Positions 1 to 11,924 of a DNA stretch of 64,000 bases are shown here, piece by piece. Source of the stretch: Auanema rhodensis (lineage: Eukaryota; Nematoda; Chromadorea; Rhabditida; Rhabditidae); assembly GCA_964057225.1 (NCBI GenBank), contig OZ059898.1:10602001-10666000 (forward strand). The letters run 5' to 3'. The notes beneath the pieces are model-generated. The model was not told the DNA's origin, made no database searches, and was given only the letters and a program-made list of their open reading frames with translations. The position numbers were made by a program, and so were the translations under genes. How positions within the stretch are numbered: position 1 is the first letter of the stretch; each line of letters begins with the position of its first letter.

Positions 1-184
1 GGCAAAACATTGTTCAATCCTAATCATGGAAACTTTTTATAAGAACTGTTACCATATTTTAGCCGACAATCAGTTAATAGTAGAGAGAACTAATTTTTAA
101 TTATTTTCTAAAACTTACAATTCTCTTCAAATCAGTAGAACTTGACTTTTCATAGTTTTTCGGAAACAATCTAACATTTTCGAA

Positions 185-245
185 GCATCGGTGGTTCAGT
201 GGTAGAATGCTCGCCTGCCACGCGGTTCGATTCCCGGCCGATGCA
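185..245 (+). tRNA. tRNA-Gly(GCC) copy with 10-nt deletion (likely pseudogene)
   Basis: It matches the 71-nt tRNA-Gly(GCC) of this array except that 10 nt covering the variable loop and the 5' half of the T stem are missing, leaving 61 nt. The anticodon loop CTGCCAC, the A box (TGGTTCAGTGG) and a B-box-like GGTTCGATTCC remain, so it might still bind pol III factors, but the T stem cannot form normally. The same deletion recurs at 6948-7008, so it was copied with its block. Confidence 0.85.
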
Positions 246-2885
246 ACTTCACTTTTATAAAAAAATATCATTTATATTTTATAAAGACTGTTTTAGTTCA
301 ACAGTTTTACCCGCTTTCACAGTTTTATTTTACTTTTGTTGGATTTTCAAGTGTTATAATCAAATTAGTAAACAAGAAGTGTTTCTCTTTGATTTTTTTC
401 TTTGTTTAATTTTAATCATGGAAACTTTTAATAAAAACTGTTACCATATTTTAGAAGTCAATCAGTTAATAGTAGAGAGAGCTGAACTTTAATTTTTTTC
501 TTCAACTTACAATTGTCTTCAAATCGTTCAACAGTTTTACTCGCTTTAACAGTTTTACTTTACTTTTGTTGGAATTTCAAGTGTTATAATCAAATAAGTA
601 AACAAGAAGTGTTTCTCTTTGATTTTTTCTACTTTGTTTAATCTTAATCACGGAAACTTTCAATAAAAACTGTTACCTTATTTTAGCCGATAATCAGTCA
701 ATGGTAGAGATAGCTGAACTTTAATTCTTTTTTAAAACTTACAATTCTCTTCAAATCGTTCAATTTTTTTCGTCGCTTTCTCTATTTTATTCTACTGTTT
801 TTGGAATTTCAAGCATTATAATCAAATAAGTAAACAAGAAGTGTTTCTCTTTGATTTTTTTTCTTTGTTTAATCTTAATCACGGAAACTTTCAATAAAAA
901 CTGTTACCTTATTTTAGCCGTTAATCAGTTAAAAGTAGAGATAGCTGAACTTTAATTCTTTTCTAAAACTTACAATTCTCTTCAAATCGTTCAACTGTTT
1001 ATGTCGCATTCTCAATTGTTTTTTACTTTTTTTCGAATTTCAAGTATTATAATCAAGTAAGTAAACAAGAAGTGTTTCTCTTTGATTCTTTTCTTTGTTT
1101 AATCTTAGTCATGGAAACTTTTAATAAAAACTGTTACCATATTTTAGCCGACAATCATTAAATAGTAGAGAGAGCTAAACTTTAATTTTTTTCTAATACT
1201 TACAATTCTCTTCAAATCGTTCAACAGTCTTACTCGCTTGAATAGTTTTACTTTACTTTTGTTGGAATTTCAACTGTTATAATCGAATTAGAAAACAAGA
1301 TGTGTTTCTCTTTGATTATTTTTCTTTGTTTAATCTTAATCATGGAAACTTTTAATAAAAACTGTTACCATATTTTAGCCGACAATCATTAAATAGTAGA
1401 GAGAGCTAAACTTTAATTTTTTTCTAATACTTACAATTCTCTTCAAATCGTTCAACTGTTTTTGTCGCTTTCTCAATTTTATTCTACTGTTTTTAGAATT
1501 TCAAGTATTATAATCAAATAAGTAAACAAGAAGTGTTTCTCTTCGATTTTTTTTCTTTGTTTAATCTTAATTATGGAAACTTTCAATAAAAACTGTTACC
1601 TTATTTTAGCCGATAATCAGTCAATGGTAGAGATAGCTGAACTTTATTTCTTTTTTAAAACTTACAATTCTCTTCAAATCGTTCAATTTTTTTCATCGCT
1701 TTCTCTATTTTATTCTACTGTTTTTGGAATTTCAAGCATTATAATCAAATTAGTAAACAAGAAGTGTTTCTCTTTGATTTTTTTTCTTTGTTTAATCTTA
1801 ATCACGGAAACTTTCAATAAAAACTGTTACCTTATTTTAGCCGTTAATCAGTTAAAAGTAGAGATAGCTGAACTTTAATTCTTTTCTAAAACTTACAATT
1901 CTCTTCAAATCGTTCAACTGTTTATGTTGCTTTCTCAATTGTTTTTTACTTTTTTTTTGAATTTCAAGTATTATAATCAAGTAAGTAAACAAGAAGTGTT
2001 TCTTTTTGATTCTTTTTTTTGTTTAATCCTAATCATGGAACCTTTTTATAAAAACTGTTACCTTATTTTAGCCGATAATCAGTTAATAGTAGAGATAGCT
2101 GAACTTTAATTCTTTTCTAAAACTTACAATTCTCTTCAAATCGTTCAACTTTTTCGGTCGCTTTCTCTATTTTATTCTACTGTTTTTGGAATTTTAAGTA
2201 TTATAATCAAATAAGTAAACAAGAAGTGTTTCTCTTTGATTTTTTTCTTTGTTTAATCTTAATCACGGAAACTTTCAATAAAAACTGTTACCTTATTTTA
2301 GCCGTTAATCAGTTAAAAGTAGAGATAGCTGAACTTTAATTCTTTTCTAAAACTTACAATTCTCTTCAAATCGTTCAACTGTTTATGTTGCTTTCTCAAT
2401 TGTTTTTTACTTTTTTTTTAAATTTCAAGTATTATAATCAAGTAAGTAAACAAGAAGTGTTTCTTTTTGATTCTTTTTTTTGTTTAATCCTAATCATGGA
2501 ACCTTTTTATAAAAACTGTTACCATATTTTAGCCGACAATCAGTTAATAGTAGAGAGAACTAATTTTTAATTATTTTCTAAAACTTACAATTCTCTTCAA
2601 ATCGTTCAACTGTTTATGTCGCTTTCTCTATTTTATTCTACTGTTTTTGGAATTTCAAGTATTATAATCAAGTAAGTAAACAAGAAGTGTTTCTTTTTAA
2701 CTCTTTTTTTTTGTTTAATCCTAATCATGGAAACTTTTCATAAAAACTGTTACCATATTTTAGCCGACAATCAGTTAATAGTAGAGAGAACTAATTTTTA
2801 ATTATTTTCTAAAACTTACAATTCTCTTCAAATCAGTAGAACTTGACTTTTCATAGTTTTTCGGAAACAATCTAACATTTTCGAA

Positions 2886-2956
2886 GCATCGGTGGTTCAG
2901 TGGTAGAATGCTCGCCTGCCACGCGGGCGACCCGGGTTCGATTCCCGGCCGATGCA
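2886..2956 (+). tRNA. tRNA-Gly(GCC)
   Basis: A 71-nt cloverleaf with a 7-bp acceptor stem (GCATCGG/CCGATGC) and discriminator A. The anticodon GCC sits in loop CTGCCAC, and the T arm is CCGGG-TTCGATT-CCCGG. Internal A and B boxes are intact. A TTTT run, a possible pol III terminator, lies about 7 nt after the 3' end. No intron and no encoded CCA. It is embedded in the satellite, with the same flanks as its sister copies. Confidence 0.95.
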
Positions 2957-4902
2957 ACTTCACTTTTATAAAAAAATATCATTTATATTTTATAAAGACT
3001 GTTTTAGTTCAACAGTTTTACCCGCTTTCACAGTTTTATTTTACTTTTGTTGGATTTTCAAGTGTTATAATCAAATTAGTAAACAAGAAGTGTTTCTCTT
3101 TGATTTTTTTCTTTGTTTAATTTTAATCATGGAAACTTTTAATAAAAACTGTTACCATATTTTAGCCGACAATCAGTTAATAGTAGAGAGAGCTAAACTT
3201 TAATTTTTTTCTAATACTTACAATTCTCTTCAAATCGTTCAACAGTCTTACTCGCTTGAATAGTTTTACTTTACTTTTGTTGGAATTTCAACTGTTATAA
3301 TCGAATTAGAAAACAAGATGTGTTTCTCTTTGATTATTTTTCTTTGTTTAATCTTAATCATGGAAACTTTTAATAAAAACTGTTACCATATTTTAGCCGA
3401 CAATCATTAAATAGTAGAGAGAGCTAAACTTTAATTTTTTTCTAATACTTACAATTCTCTTCAAATCGTTCAACTGTTTTTGTCGCTTTCTCAATTTTAT
3501 TCTACTGTTTTTAGAATTTCAAGTATTATAATCAAATAAGTAAACAAGAAGTGTTTCTCTTCGATTTTTTTTCTTTGTTTAATCTTAATTATGGAAACTT
3601 TCAATAAAAACTGTTACCTTATTTTAGCCGATAATCAGTCAATGGTAGAGATAGCTGAACTTTATTTCTTTTTTAAAACTTACAATTCTCTTCAAATCGT
3701 TCAATTTTTTTCATCGCTTTCTCTATTTTATTCTACTGTTTTTGGAATTTCAAGCATTATAATCAAATTAGTAAACAAGAAGTGTTTCTCTTTGATTTTT
3801 TTTCTTTGTTTAATCTTAATCACGGAAACTTTCAATAAAAACTGTTACCTTATTTTAGCCGTTAATCAGTTAAAAGTAGAGATAGCTGAACTTTAATTCT
3901 TTTCTAAAACTTACAATTCTCTTCAAATCGTTCAACTGTTTATGTTGCTTTCTCAATTGTTTTTTACTTTTTTTTTGAATTTCAAGTATTATAATCAAGT
4001 AAGTAAACAAGAAGTGTTTCTTTTTGATTCTTTTTTTTGTTTAATCCTAATCATGGAACCTTTTTATAAAAACTGTTACCTTATTTTAGCCGATAATCAG
4101 TTAATAGTAGAGATAGCTGAACTTTAATTCTTTTCTAAAACTTACAATTCTCTTCAAATCGTTCAACTTTTTCGGTCGCTTTCTCTATTTTATTCTACTG
4201 TTTTTGGAATTTTAAGTATTATAATCAAATAAGTAAACAAGAAGTGTTTCTCTTTGATTTTTTTCTTTGTTTAATCTTAATCACGGAAACTTTCAATAAA
4301 AACTGTTACCTTATTTTAGCCGTTAATCAGTTAAAAGTAGAGATAGCTGAACTTTAATTCTTTTCTAAAACTTACAATTCTCTTCAAATCGTTCAACTGT
4401 TTATGTTGCTTTCTCAATTGTTTTTTACTTTTTTTTTAAATTTCAAGTATTATAATCAAGTAAGTAAACAAGAAGTGTTTCTTTTTGATTCTTTTTTTTG
4501 TTTAATCCTAATCATGGAACCTTTTTATAAAAACTGTTACCATATTTTAGCCGACAATCAGTTAATAGTAGAGAGAACTAATTTTTAATTATTTTCTAAA
4601 ACTTACAATTCTCTTCAAATCGTTCAACTGTTTATGTCGCTTTCTCTATTTTATTCTACTGTTTTTGGAATTTCAAGTATTATAATCAAGTAAGTAAACA
4701 AGAAGTGTTTCTTTTTGATTCTTTTTTTTGTTTAATCCTAATCATGGAAACTTTTCATAAAAACTGTTACCATATTTTAGCCGACAATCAGTTAATAGTA
4801 GAGAGAACTAATTTTTAATTATTTTCTAAAACTTACAATTCTCTTCAAATCAGTAGAACTTGACTTTTCATAGTTTTTCGGAAACAATCTAACATTTTCG
4901 AA

Positions 4903-4973
4903 GCATCGGTGGTTCAGTGGTAGAATGCTCGCCTGCCACGCGGGCGACCCGGGTTCGATTCCCGGCCGATGCA
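4903..4973 (+). tRNA. tRNA-Gly(GCC)
   Basis: Same 71-nt sequence as the copy at 2886-2956, lying 2017 bp downstream in a duplicated satellite block. All stems, the GCC anticodon, the A and B boxes and a downstream T run are intact. Confidence 0.95.
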
Positions 4974-6737
4974 ACTTCACTTTTATAAAAAAATATCATT
5001 TATATTTTATAAAGACTGTTTTAGTTCAACAGTTTTACCCGCTTTCACAGTTTTATTTTACTTTTGTTGGATTTTCAAGTGTTATAATCAAATTAGTAAA
5101 CAAGAAGTGTTTCTCTTTGATTTTTTTCTTTGTTTAATTTTAATCATGGAAACTTTTAATAAAAACTGTTACCATATTTTAGCCGACAATCAGTTAATAG
5201 TAGAGAGAGCTAAACTTTAATTTTTTTCTAATACTTACAATTCTCTTCAAATCGTTCAACTGTTTTTGTCGCTTTCTCAATTTTATTCTACTGTTTTTGG
5301 AATTTCAAGTATTATAATCAAATAAGTAAACAAGAAGTGTTTCTCTTTGATTTATTTTCTTTGTTTAATCTTAATCATGGAAACTTTTAATAAAAACTGT
5401 TACCATATTTTAGCCGACAATCATTAAATAGTAGAGAGAGCTAAACTTTAATTTTTTTCTAATTCTTACAATTGTCTTCAAATCGTTCAACAGTTTTACT
5501 CGCTTGAATAGTTTTACTTTACTTTTGTTGGAATTTCAAGTGTTATAATCAAATTAGAAAACAAGAAGTGTTTCTCTTTGATTTTTTTTCTTTGTTTAAT
5601 CTTAATCATGGAAACTTTTAATAAGAACTGTTACCATATTTTAGCCGACAATCATTAAATAGTAGAGAGAGCTAAACTTTAACTTTTTTCTAATACTTAC
5701 AATTCTCTTCAAATCGTTCAACTGTTTTTGTCGCTTTCTCAATTTTATTCTACTGTTTTTGGAATTTCAAGTATTATAATCAAATAAGTAAACAAGAAGT
5801 GTTTCTCTTTGATTTTTTTTCTTTGTTTAATCTTAATCATGGAAACTTTCAATAAAAACTGTTACCTTATTTTAGCCGATAATCAGTTAATAGTAGAGAT
5901 AGCTGAACTTTAATTCTTTTCTAAAACTTACAATTGTCTACAAATCGTTCAACTGTTTTTGTCGCTTTCTCAATTTTATTCTACTGTTTTTGGAATTTCA
6001 AGTATTATAATCAAATAAGTAAACAAGAAGTGTTTCTCTTTGATTTTTTTTCTTTGTTTAATCTTAATCATGGAAACTTTCAATAAAAACTGTTACCTTA
6101 TTTTAGCCGATAATCAGTTAATAGTAGAGATAGCTGAACTTTAATTCTTTTCTAAAACTTACAATTTTCTTCAAATCGTTCAACAGTTTTACTCGCTTGA
6201 ATAGTTTTACTTTACTTTTGTTGGAATTTCAAGTGTTATAATCAAATTAGAAAACAAGAAGTGTTTCTCTTTGATTTTTTTTCTTTGTTTAATCTTAATC
6301 ATGGAAACTTTTAATAAAAACTGTTACCATATTTTAGCCGACAATCATTAAATAGTAGAGAGAGCTAAACTTTAATTTTTTTCTAATACTTACAATTCTC
6401 TTCAAATCGTTCAACTGTTTTTGTCGCTTTCTCAATTTTATTCTACTGTTTTTGGAATTTCAAGTATTATAATCAAATAAGTAAACAAGAAGTGTTTCTC
6501 TTTGATTTTTTTTCTTTGTTTAATCTTATTCATGGAAACTTTCAATAAAAACTGTTACCTTATTTTAGCCGATAATCAGTTAATAGTAGAGATAGCTGAA
6601 CTTTAATTCTTTTCTAAAACTTACAATTCTCTTCAAATCGTTCAACTGTTTATGTTGCTTTCTCAATTGTTTTTTACTTTTTTTTTGAATTTCAAGTATT
6701 ATAATCAAGTAAGTAAACAAGAAGTGTTTCTTTTTGA

Positions 6738-6764
6738 TTATAACACTTGAAATTCCAACAAAAG
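6738..6764 (-). repeat. Inverted satellite snippet inside the plus array
   Basis: About 27 bp read as the reverse complement of the monomer segment around TTGGAATTTCAAGTGTTATA, while the DNA on both sides is in plus orientation. It marks a rearrangement junction. The sequence immediately after it (from 6764) is the same as the first bases of the window, so the junction probably also precedes position 1. Confidence 0.8.
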
Positions 6765-6947
6765 GCAAAACATTGTTCAATCCTAATCATGGAAACTTTT
6801 TATAAGAACTGTTACCATATTTTAGCCGACAATCAGTTAATAGTAGAGAGAACTAATTTTTAATTATTTTCTAAAACTTACAATTCTCTTCAAATCAGTA
6901 GAACTTGACTTTTCATAGTTTTTCGGAAACAATCTAACATTTTCGAA

Positions 6948-7008
6948 GCATCGGTGGTTCAGTGGTAGAATGCTCGCCTGCCACGCGGTTCGATTCCCGG
7001 CCGATGCA
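6948..7008 (+). tRNA. tRNA-Gly(GCC) copy with 10-nt deletion (likely pseudogene)
   Basis: It has the same 10-nt deletion as the copy at 185-245, exactly 6763 bp downstream, as part of a duplicated block. The variable loop and part of the T stem are absent; the anticodon and A box are kept. Confidence 0.85.
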
Positions 7009-9187
7009 ACTTCACTTTTATAAAAAAATATCATTTATATTTTATAAAGACTGTTTTAGTTCAACAGTTTTACCCGCTTTCACAGTTTTATTTTACTTTT
7101 GTTGGATTTTCAAGTGTTATAATCAAATTAGTAAACAAGAAGTGTTTCTCTTTGATTTTTTTCTTTGTTTAATTTTAATCATGGAAACTTTTAATAAAAA
7201 CTGTTACCATATTTTAGAAGTCAATCAGTTAATAGTAGAGAGAGCTGAACTTTAATTTTTTTCTTCAACTTACAATTGTCTTCAAATCGTTCAACAGTTT
7301 TACTCGCTTTAACAGTTTTACTTTACTTTTGTTGGAATTTCAAGTGTTATAATCAAATAAGTAAACAAGAAGTGTTTCTCTTTGATTTTTTCTACTTTGT
7401 TTAATCTTAATCACGGAAACTTTCAATAAAAACTGTTACCTTATTTTAGCCGATAATCAGTCAATGGTAGAGATAGCTGAACTTTAATTCTTTTTTAAAA
7501 CTTACAATTCTCTTCAAATCGTTCAATTTTTTTCGTCGCTTTCTCTATTTTATTCTACTGTTTTTGGAATTTCAAGCATTATAATCAAATAAGTAAACAA
7601 GAAGTGTTTCTCTTTGATTTTTTTTCTTTGTTTAATCTTAATCACGGAAACTTTCAATAAAAACTGTTACCTTATTTTAGCCGTTAATCAGTTAAAAGTA
7701 GAGATAGCTGAACTTTAATTCTTTTCTAAAACTTACAATTCTCTTCAAATCGTTCAACTGTTTATGTCGCATTCTCAATTGTTTTTTACTTTTTTTCGAA
7801 TTTCAAGTATTATAATCAAGTAAGTAAACAAGAAGTGTTTCTCTTTGATTCTTTTCTTTGTTTAATCTTAGTCATGGAAACTTTTAATAAAAACTGTTAC
7901 CATATTTTAGCCGACAATCATTAAATAGTAGAGAGAGCTAAACTTTAATTTTTTTCTAATACTTACAATTCTCTTCAAATCGTTCAACAGTCTTACTCGC
8001 TTGAATAGTTTTACTTTACTTTTGTTGGAATTTCAACTGTTATAATCGAATTAGAAAACAAGATGTGTTTCTCTTTGATTATTTTTCTTTGTTTAATCTT
8101 AATCATGGAAACTTTTAATAAAAACTGTTACCATATTTTAGCCGACAATCATTAAATAGTAGAGAGAGCTAAACTTTAATTTTTTTCTAATACTTACAAT
8201 TCTCTTCAAATCGTTCAACTGTTTTTGTCGCTTTCTCAATTTTATTCTACTGTTTTTAGAATTTCAAGTATTATAATCAAATAAGTAAACAAGAAGTGTT
8301 TCTCTTCGATTTTTTTTCTTTGTTTAATCTTAATTATGGAAACTTTCAATAAAAACTGTTACCTTATTTTAGCCGATAATCAGTCAATGGTAGAGATAGC
8401 TGAACTTTATTTCTTTTTTAAAACTTACAATTCTCTTCAAATCGTTCAATTTTTTTCGGTCGCTTTCTCTATTTTATTCTACTGTTTTTGGAATTTTAAG
8501 TATTATAATCAAATAAGTAAACAAGAAGTGTTTCTCTTTGATTTTTTTCTTTGTTTAATCTTAATCACGGAAACTTTCAATAAAAACTGTTACCTTATTT
8601 TAGCCGTTAATCAGTTAAAAGTAGAGATAGCTGAACTTTAATTCTTTTCTAAAACTTACAATTCTCTTCAAATCGTTCAACTGTTTATGTTGCTTTCTCA
8701 ATTGTTTTTTACTTTTTTTTTAAATTTCAAGTATTATAATCAAGTAAGTAAACAAGAAGTGTTTCTTTTTGATTCTTTTTTTTGTTTAATCCTAATCATG
8801 GAACCTTTTTATAAAAACTGTTACCATATTTTAGCCGACAATCAGTTAATAGTAGAGAGAACTAATTTTTAATTATTTTCTAAAACTTACAATTCTCTTC
8901 AAATCGTTCAACTGTTTATGTCGCTTTCTCTATTTTATTCTACTGTTTTTGGAATTTCAAGTATTATAATCAAGTAAGTAAACAAGAAGTGTTTCTTTTT
9001 AACTCTTTTTTTTTGTTCAATCCTAATCATGGAAACTTTTCATAAAAACTGTTACCATATTTTAGCCGACAATCAGTTAATAGTAGAGAGAACTAATTTT
9101 TAATTATTTTCTAAAACTTACAATTCTCTTCAAATCAGTAGAACTTGACTTTTCATAGTTTTTCGGAAACAATCTAACATTTTCGAA

Positions 9188-9258
9188 GCATCGGTGGTTC
9201 AGTGGTAGAATGCTCGCCTGCCACGCGGGCGACCCGGGTTCGATTCCCGGCCGATGCA
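9188..9258 (+). tRNA. tRNA-Gly(GCC)
   Basis: Intact 71-nt copy with GCC anticodon, A and B boxes and a downstream T run. It belongs to the block that recurs from 2886 with a shift of 6302 bp. That is two monomers shorter than the 6763-bp shift seen upstream, consistent with loss of two repeat units by unequal exchange. Confidence 0.95.
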
Positions 9259-10513
9259 ACTTCACTTTTATAAAAAAATATCATTTATATTTTATAAAGA
9301 CTGTTTTAGTTCAACAGTTTTACCCGCTTTCACAGTTTTATTTTACTTTTGTTGGATTTTCAAGTGTTATAATCAAATTAGTAAACAAGAAGTGTTTCTC
9401 TTTGATTTTTTTCTTTGTTTAATTTTAATCATGGAAACTTTTAATAAAAACTGTTACCATATTTTAGCCGACAATCAGTTAATAGTAGAGAGAGCTAAAC
9501 TTTAATTTTTTTCTAATACTTACAATTCTCTTCAAATCGTTCAACTGTTTTTGTCGCTTTCTCAATTTTATTCTACTGTTTTTGGAATTTCAAGTATTAT
9601 AATCAAATAAGTAAACAAGAAGTGTTTCTCTTTGATTTATTTTCTTTGTTTAATCTTAATCATGGAAACTTTTAATAAAAACTGTTACCATATTTTAGCC
9701 GACAATCATTAAATAGTAGAGAGAGCTAAACTTTAATTTTTTTCTAATTCTTACAATTGTCTTCAAATCGTTCAACAGTTTTACTCGCTTGAATAGTTTT
9801 ACTTTACTTTTGTTGGAATTTCAAGTGTTATAATCAAATTAGAAAACAAGAAGTGTTTCTCTTTGATTTTTTTTCTTTGTTTAATCTTAATCATGGAAAC
9901 TTTTAATAAGAACTGTTACCATATTTTAGCCGACAATCATTAAATAGTAGAGAGAGCTAAACTTTAATTTTTTTCTAATACTTACAATTCTCTTCAAATC
10001 GTTCAACTGTTTTTGTCGCTTTCTCAATTTTATTCTACTGTTTTTGGAATTTCAAGTATTATAATCAAATAAGTAAACAAGAAGTGTTTCTCTTTGATTT
10101 TTTTTCTTTGTTTAATCTTAATCATGGAAACTTTCAATAAAAACTGTTACCTTATTTTAGCCGATAATCAGTTAATAGTAGAGATAGCTGAACTTTAATT
10201 CTTTTCTAAAACTTACAATTGTCTACAAATCGTTCAACTGTTTTTGTCGCTTTCTCAATTTTATTCTACTGTTTTTAGAATTTCAAGTATTATAATCAAA
10301 TAAGTAAACAAGAAGTGTTTCTCTTTGATTTTTTTTCTTTGTTTAATCTTATTCATGGAAACTTTCAATAAAAACTGTTACCTTATTTTAGCCGATAATC
10401 AGTTAATAGTAGAGATAGCTGAACTTTAATTCTTTTCTAAAACTTACAATTCTCTTCAAATCAGTAGAACTTGACTTTTCATAATTTTTCGGAAACAATC
10501 TAACATTTTCGAA

Positions 10514-10584
10514 GCATCGGTGGTTCAGTGGTAGAATGCTCGCCTGCCACGCGGGCGACCCGGGTTCGATTCCCGGCCGATGCA
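10514..10584 (+). tRNA. tRNA-Gly(GCC)
   Basis: Intact 71-nt copy. Its upstream flank reads CATAATTTTTCGG where the earlier plus copies read CATAGTTTTTCGG. The minus-strand copies beyond 20500 share this variant, so this subtype is the one that was inverted or amplified there. Confidence 0.95.
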
Positions 10585-11147
10585 ACTTCATTTTTATAAA
10601 AAAATATCATTTATATTTTATAAAGACTGTTTTAGTTCGACAGTTTTACTCGCTTTAACAGTTTTACTTTACTTTTGTTGGAATTTCAACTGTTATAATC
10701 AAATTAGGAAACAAGAAGTGTTTCTCTTTGATTTTTTTTCTTTGTTTAATCTTAATCATGGAAACTTTTAATAAAAACTGTTACCATATTTTAGCCGACA
10801 ATCATTTAATAGTAGAGAGAGCTAAACTTTAATTTTTTTCTAATACTTACAATTCTCTTCAAATCGTTCAACTGTTTTTGTCGCTTTCTCAATTTTATTC
10901 TACTGTTTTTGGAATTTCAAGTATTATAATCAAATAAGTAAACAAGAAGTGTTTCTCTTTGATTTTTTTTCTTTGTTTAATCTTAATCATGGAAACTTTC
11001 AATAAAAACTGTTACCTTATTTTAGCCGATAATCAGTTAATAGTAGAGATAGCTGAACTTTAATTCTTTTCTAAAACTTACAATTCTCTTCAAATCAGTA
11101 GAACTTGACTTTTCATAATTTTTCGGAAACAATCTAACATTTTCGAA

Positions 11148-11218
11148 GCATCGGTGGTTCAGTGGTAGAATGCTCGCCTGCCACGCGGGCGACCCGGGTT
11201 CGATTCCCGGCCGATGCA
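11148..11218 (+). tRNA. tRNA-Gly(GCC)
   Basis: Intact 71-nt copy, 634 bp after the previous one. The same 634-bp spacing separates minus-strand copies at 20519, 21153 and 21787, showing a shared higher-order unit. Confidence 0.95.
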
Positions 11219-11591
11219 ACTTCATTTTTATAAAAAAATATCATTTATATTTTATAAAGACTGTTTTAGTTCAACAGTTTTACTCGCTTGAATAGTTTTA
11301 CTTTACTTTTGTTGGAATTTCAAGTGTTATAATCAAAATAGAAAACAAGAAGTGTTTCTCTTTGATTTTTTTTCTTTGTTTGATCTTAATCATGGAAACT
11401 TTTAATAAAAACTGTTACCATATTTTAGCCGACAATCATTAAATAGTAGAGAGAGCTAAACTTTAATTTTTTTCTAATACTTACAATTCTCTTCAAATCG
11501 TTCAACTGTTTTTGTCGCTTTCTCAATTTTATTCTAGTGTTTTTGGAATTTCAAGTATTATAATCAAATAAGTAAACAAGAAGTGTTTAAC

Positions 11592-11629
11592 ACCTGAACA
11601 TGTTTATCCGCTTTGATCCTTCATTTTGA
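11592..11629 (+). pseudogene. 3' end of exon 2 of the Cys-rich Polinton gene (remnant)
   Basis: The last dozen codons of the gene intact at 48546-48970 (residues NMFIRFDPSF, then TGA) appear here directly after satellite sequence. Everything upstream of this point in the gene is missing, so this is a breakpoint remnant. Confidence 0.8.
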
Positions 11630-11924
11630 CTACAACAAGCACAAATAGTACAATTGGCGTTTTATTCTTGTTTTGTTATATGGCATTTTTATATTCTCAG
11701 CCGTAACATTTTTTTTTTCCAGCTCTTAAGAATATCCATCAATGGCTCATCAATTGAGGACGAATGATCAACCAACTGGTAAGAATTTGAAAATTTGAAT
11801 AGTCTACATTTTTTTTTTGCAGGTTGAATTGTTGTTTGTATTTTGCTGGTTTTTTATTGTTACATTATGCGATATATCAAATAAATCATTTATTATAATT
11901 ACAATTGTTTATAACATTGAAAAA
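11630..11924. other. Intergenic segment with a cryptic spliced exon and convergent 3' ends
   Basis: There is no long frame. On the plus strand a pyrimidine-rich acceptor ending TTCCAG, a 56-bp exon, a donor GTAAGA and a second acceptor TTTTTTGCAG delimit a 44-bp intron, the size of the POLB introns. This suggests a spliced 3' exon or UTR of the Cys-rich gene; the coding phase is unclear. AATAAA-type signals for both strands lie just before the integrase stop. The same DNA occurs at 48971-49264 and inverted at 29431-29725. Confidence 0.4.

Larger units (their letters stand above)
1..11591 (+). repeat. Satellite array, ~231-bp monomer, carrying tRNA-Gly genes
   Basis: An AT-rich monomer recurs head to tail. 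The box AACAAGAAGTG lies at 371, 601, 833 and 1064, giving a period of 230-232 bp. Other landmarks in each unit are CATGGAAACTTT, AAAAACTGTTACC and TTTAGCCGA. Larger blocks are also repeated: 1 to about 1693 recurs at 6764-8456, about 1140-2956 recurs 2017-2018 bp downstream, and tRNA-bearing units at 10514 and 11148 are 634 bp apart. Short open frames in this DNA recur with the period and show no codon constraint; I regard them as accidental. The array begins before the window and stops where Polinton sequence starts near 11592. Confidence 0.95.

Noticed and set aside
199-11225. Many open frames of 60-100 codons in the satellite, repeated with nearly the same peptides (for example starting METFNKNCY)
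   Set aside because: They recur with the monomer period, overlap tRNA genes, appear in other phases and are low-complexity translations of AT-rich repeat DNA. No sign of coding constraint.
1-11591. Regular repeats that could suggest a CRISPR array
   Set aside because: The repeat period is about 231 bp with no short repeat/spacer alternation, no cas genes, and the DNA is clearly eukaryotic.
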